The notes below the pieces were generated by a model that was not told the DNA's origin, did no database searches, and saw only the letters and a program-made list of their open reading frames with translations. Positions 7,732-9,833 of a DNA stretch of 9,833 nt are shown here, one piece after another. Origin of the DNA: Pseudomonadales bacterium (GTDB taxonomy: Bacteria; Pseudomonadota; Gammaproteobacteria; Pseudomonadales; JAHEIH01); the NCBI GenBank assembly GCA_023255355.1, contig JALRIU010000054.1, positions 1-9,833 on the forward strand, read 5' to 3'. The translations under genes and the position numbers were made by a program. Numbering within the stretch: the first letter of the stretch is position 1; every line of letters begins with the position of its first letter.

Positions 7732-9696
7732 CTAGCGTAGCAATGACAAGAAATGGATGTGTTTCTCGTATTGATCAAGTAAGTCATTGATGATCTGTTC
7801 GCGAGAATAACCCGCAATGTCATATCCTTGACCACCTTCGGTTAAAAATACTTCCGCTTGAAAATACTCTGATTCGCTGACATTTTGGTTGTCGTTCAGA
7901 ATAAATGTTGGTGGTACTAGCGGCCGCAATTGAACTGAGTATTGAAAATCAATTTCGTCGCCGTGCCAAACGTCCAAGGTAATCTTGTGATCTTCTTCAA
8001 TGATCTGTGTATTGATGTCTTTGTCTTGCATGGCTTTGGCGATATCAACAAAAGCAGATTTAACCGTTTCGGTGAGGAATTTTTCAATATCCTCTTTGCC
8101 GGGTAATTGAGTAATCTTATCTAGACGAATATGCCAAAGGGTTTCGGTGTCTTCGCTGGAAGAAATCATTGGAAAAGACGTTGAATGGGATATGATTAAA
8201 TCTCTTTTTAAAATCTCTGTCGATAAGGCCTTACGCAATCCCACCAAGGCGATGAGAAGAACAATGGTAAAGGGTAGTGCGCTTGCTATTGATGCAGTTT
8301 GAAGTGCAGACATCCCCCCAGCAAATAATAGGACGAGGGCGGCTAAACCAATCAATACTGTCCAATAAACGCGTTGCCATGTAGGGGTTTCTTCGTTACC
8401 GCCCGAGGCCAACATGTTTATCACTAGTGCGCCAGAATCTGCCGAGGTAACAAAAAACACAATCACCATGATGACCGCTAAGCCAGAAATTACTTGCGAA
8501 AAGGGTCTATATTCAAGGAATTGGAAAAGCGCCAACGAATTATTTTGTTGCACAATTTGCCCGAGTTCAGCGTGCCCCTGATTAAGTACCAAATCAATGG
8601 CGCTATTACCAAAGAACGACATCCACAAGAGCGTGAATCCTGCCGGTACAAATAGTACGCCAATACAAAACTCTTTAATGCGGCGCCCTCTAGAAATACG
8701 CGCGATAAACATTCCGATGAAAGGTGACCAAGAAATCCACCAGCCCCAATATAAAATGGTCCAGCCGCCAATCCAGTCCGTGGGCTGATAGGCATAAAGA
8801 TTGAAGGTTTTGCCTATCAATCCTGAAATGTATATACCGATGTTTTGTACGAAGCTTTGAATAAGGTGGATGGTTGGCCCTGTAACCAAAATTAGGCCAA
8901 GTAAGGCTAGCGCCAGTATCATATTGATTTGAGATAACAGCTTAATGCCCTTATCTAAACCAGATAAGACAGATAAAAGCGCAAGGCCGGTGACGATTAC
9001 GATAATAATACTTTGAATACCGAGTGTTTCTGGTATGCCTGTAAGATGGGCAATACCTGAGTTAATTTGCGCGACACCATAGCCAAGAGTAGTAGCGACA
9101 CCGAAGACTGTTCCCAAAATAGCGAAGACGTCGATGGCATGTCCTGCTGGGCCGTTGATTCTCTTGCCAATTAATGGATAAAGCGCCGAACGAAGAGTCA
9201 GCGGCATACCGGTTCGATAACTGAAATAGGCGAGCACTAAACCAACAACGGCATAGGGCGCCCAGGCGTGCAGTCCCCAGTGAAAAAATGTTAACTGCAT
9301 CGCTTCTCGAGCTGCCTCGATGGTTTGTGGTTCACCTGTAGGCGGAGCATAGAAATGCAGTAAGGGTTCAGCGACGCCGAAAAACATCATGCCAATACCC
9401 ATGCCGGCCGAGAAAAGCATTGAGAACCATGAAAGATTGCTATATTCGGGGCGCGAATGATCTGGACCTAAGCGAATTTCGCCAAAACGAGAAAAGGCAA
9501 AATAAAATACTGAAAGTAATAAAACGGCCACTGCTAACACATAAAACCAGCTTGCATTCTCTACGATGCCAGCTTGAATACCTTGAAAGAAGGCGTCAGA
9601 TTGTTCGGGAAAAATAGCGCTTATCATGACCATTGAGATAATGATGGCGGAGGAGCTATAAAACACAGGCGGATTAATACTATCTTTTATTGCCAT
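7732..9696 (-). CDS. betT: BetT-type choline transporter (BCCT family)
   Basis: BCCT proteins are inner-membrane secondary carriers for quaternary ammonium compounds; the BetT branch takes up choline, driven by proton motive force. The 654 residues show a hydrophobic LeuT-fold core (about 12-490) with the glycine-rich TM3 motif GMGIGMMFFGVAEP (98-111), the tryptophan signature GWTILYWGWWISWSPF (311-326) followed by IARISRGR, FTLLWMSFFGNSAIDL (354-369) and TSADSGALVINMLASGG (417-433). A cytoplasmic C-terminal domain (about 500-654) ends in EVFLTEGGQGYDIAGYS and DQYEKHIHFL, as in E. coli-type BetT, where the tail is linked to osmotic regulation. The length fits BetT (~650-680) rather than the shorter tail-less carriers. 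It converges on the methyltransferase gene with a hairpin between them and ends in TAG. Substrate assignment to choline is by resemblance; glycine betaine or carnitine are possible. No betA, betB or betI is present in the window. Confidence 0.87.
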   Translation of the reverse strand: MAIKDSINPPVFYSSSAIIISMVMISAIFPEQSDAFFQGIQAGIVENASWFYVLAVAVLLLSVFYFAFSRFGEIRLGPDHSRPEYSNLSWFSMLFSAGMGIGMMFFGVAEPLLHFYAPPTGEPQTIEAAREAMQLTFFHWGLHAWAPYAVVGLVLAYFSYRTGMPLTLRSALYPLIGKRINGPAGHAIDVFAILGTVFGVATTLGYGVAQINSGIAHLTGIPETLGIQSIIIVIVTGLALLSVLSGLDKGIKLLSQINMILALALLGLILVTGPTIHLIQSFVQNIGIYISGLIGKTFNLYAYQPTDWIGGWTILYWGWWISWSPFIGMFIARISRGRRIKEFCIGVLFVPAGFTLLWMSFFGNSAIDLVLNQGHAELGQIVQQNNSLALFQFLEYRPFSQVISGLAVIMVIVFFVTSADSGALVINMLASGGNEETPTWQRVYWTVLIGLAALVLLFAGGMSALQTASIASALPFTIVLLIALVGLRKALSTEILKRDLIISHSTSFPMISSSEDTETLWHIRLDKITQLPGKEDIEKFLTETVKSAFVDIAKAMQDKDINTQIIEEDHKITLDVWHGDEIDFQYSVQLRPLVPPTFILNDNQNVSESEYFQAEVFLTEGGQGYDIAGYSREQIINDLLDQYEKHIHFLSLLR

Positions 9697-9700
9697 AAAA

Positions 9701-9706
9701 CCCTTC
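9701..9706 (-). promoter_or_regulatory. Ribosome binding site of betT
   Basis: Read on the minus strand, GAAGGG stands 4 bases before the ATG that begins at 9696, inside a purine-rich stretch. The spacing is slightly short, but the match supports this start, which also gives a normal BetT N terminus. Confidence 0.55.
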
Positions 9707-9833
9707 TTTTTATCTTTTTTATAAATGTCGATTATTGCCTAGTGGTCGTGAAGACGATTAAAACTCAATGTATGCCAATTTTTCACGCTCTGCTACTTTT
9801 AATGATGGGCGTTAAGATAGATCTTTTGAAGGC
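9707..9833. other. Upstream region of betT, no gene recognised
   Basis: These bases are AT-rich and should hold the betT promoter on the minus strand. TATAAA occurs on that strand shortly before the ribosome binding site, but no convincing -35 is placed correctly. No BetI-like palindrome was found. A plus-strand frame opens at ATG 9802 and runs off the window, without a Shine-Dalgarno; it is too short to judge. Confidence 0.4.

Noticed and set aside
9802..9833. Start of a divergent plus-strand gene (MMGVKIDLLK...)
   Set aside because: Only ten codons are visible, there is no Shine-Dalgarno, and nothing can be recognised.
9786..9833. 3' end of a minus-strand gene upstream of betT (sixteen open codons, then TGA)
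   Set aside because: Such a short open stretch is expected by chance and the peptide is not recognisable.

Overview
The window reads as a bacterial one-carbon / methylated-amine catabolism locus of moderate GC, densely coded. It most likely comes from a proteobacterium. A marine-type gammaproteobacterium is my best guess, because the transporter closely resembles E. coli-type BetT, but taxonomy is inferred from remembered family resemblance only.

Layout: positions 1-5963 hold a tight plus-strand run of three genes. The first is the 3' part of a dimethylglycine/sarcosine dehydrogenase-type FAD oxidoreductase with a fused GcvT-like folate domain; its start lies outside the window. Seven bases later comes a RACE-type corrinoid activator with an N-terminal [2Fe-2S] ferredoxin domain and an ASKHA ATPase domain (DUF4445). 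Then follows formate-tetrahydrofolate ligase (fhs). A strong intrinsic terminator sits just after fhs. A 120-base leader then precedes a separately initiated plus-strand gene for a non-pyrrolysine MttB-superfamily methyltransferase (6157-7671). Converging on it from the minus strand (7732-9696) is a BetT-type BCCT transporter. The last 137 bases are the upstream region of betT and contain no gene I can support.

How the genes may work together (inference): BetT imports choline or a related quaternary amine. Choline would be oxidised to glycine betaine by enzymes encoded elsewhere. The MttB-family protein would move one methyl group from the quaternary amine to a corrinoid protein, as the MtgB branch of the family does with glycine betaine. 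RACE would reductively reactivate that corrinoid protein. The FAD/GcvT enzyme would oxidatively demethylate the dimethylglycine (or sarcosine) product and load the C1 unit on tetrahydrofolate. Fhs would interconvert 10-formyl-THF and formate, giving ATP in the formate-releasing direction. The corrinoid protein and the corrinoid:THF methyltransferase that such a pathway needs are not in this window.

No tRNA, rRNA, CRISPR array, insertion sequence or phage gene is visible. The most interesting feature is the gene combination itself: a corrinoid-dependent demethylation kit beside a flavin/folate demethylase and a choline-type transporter.
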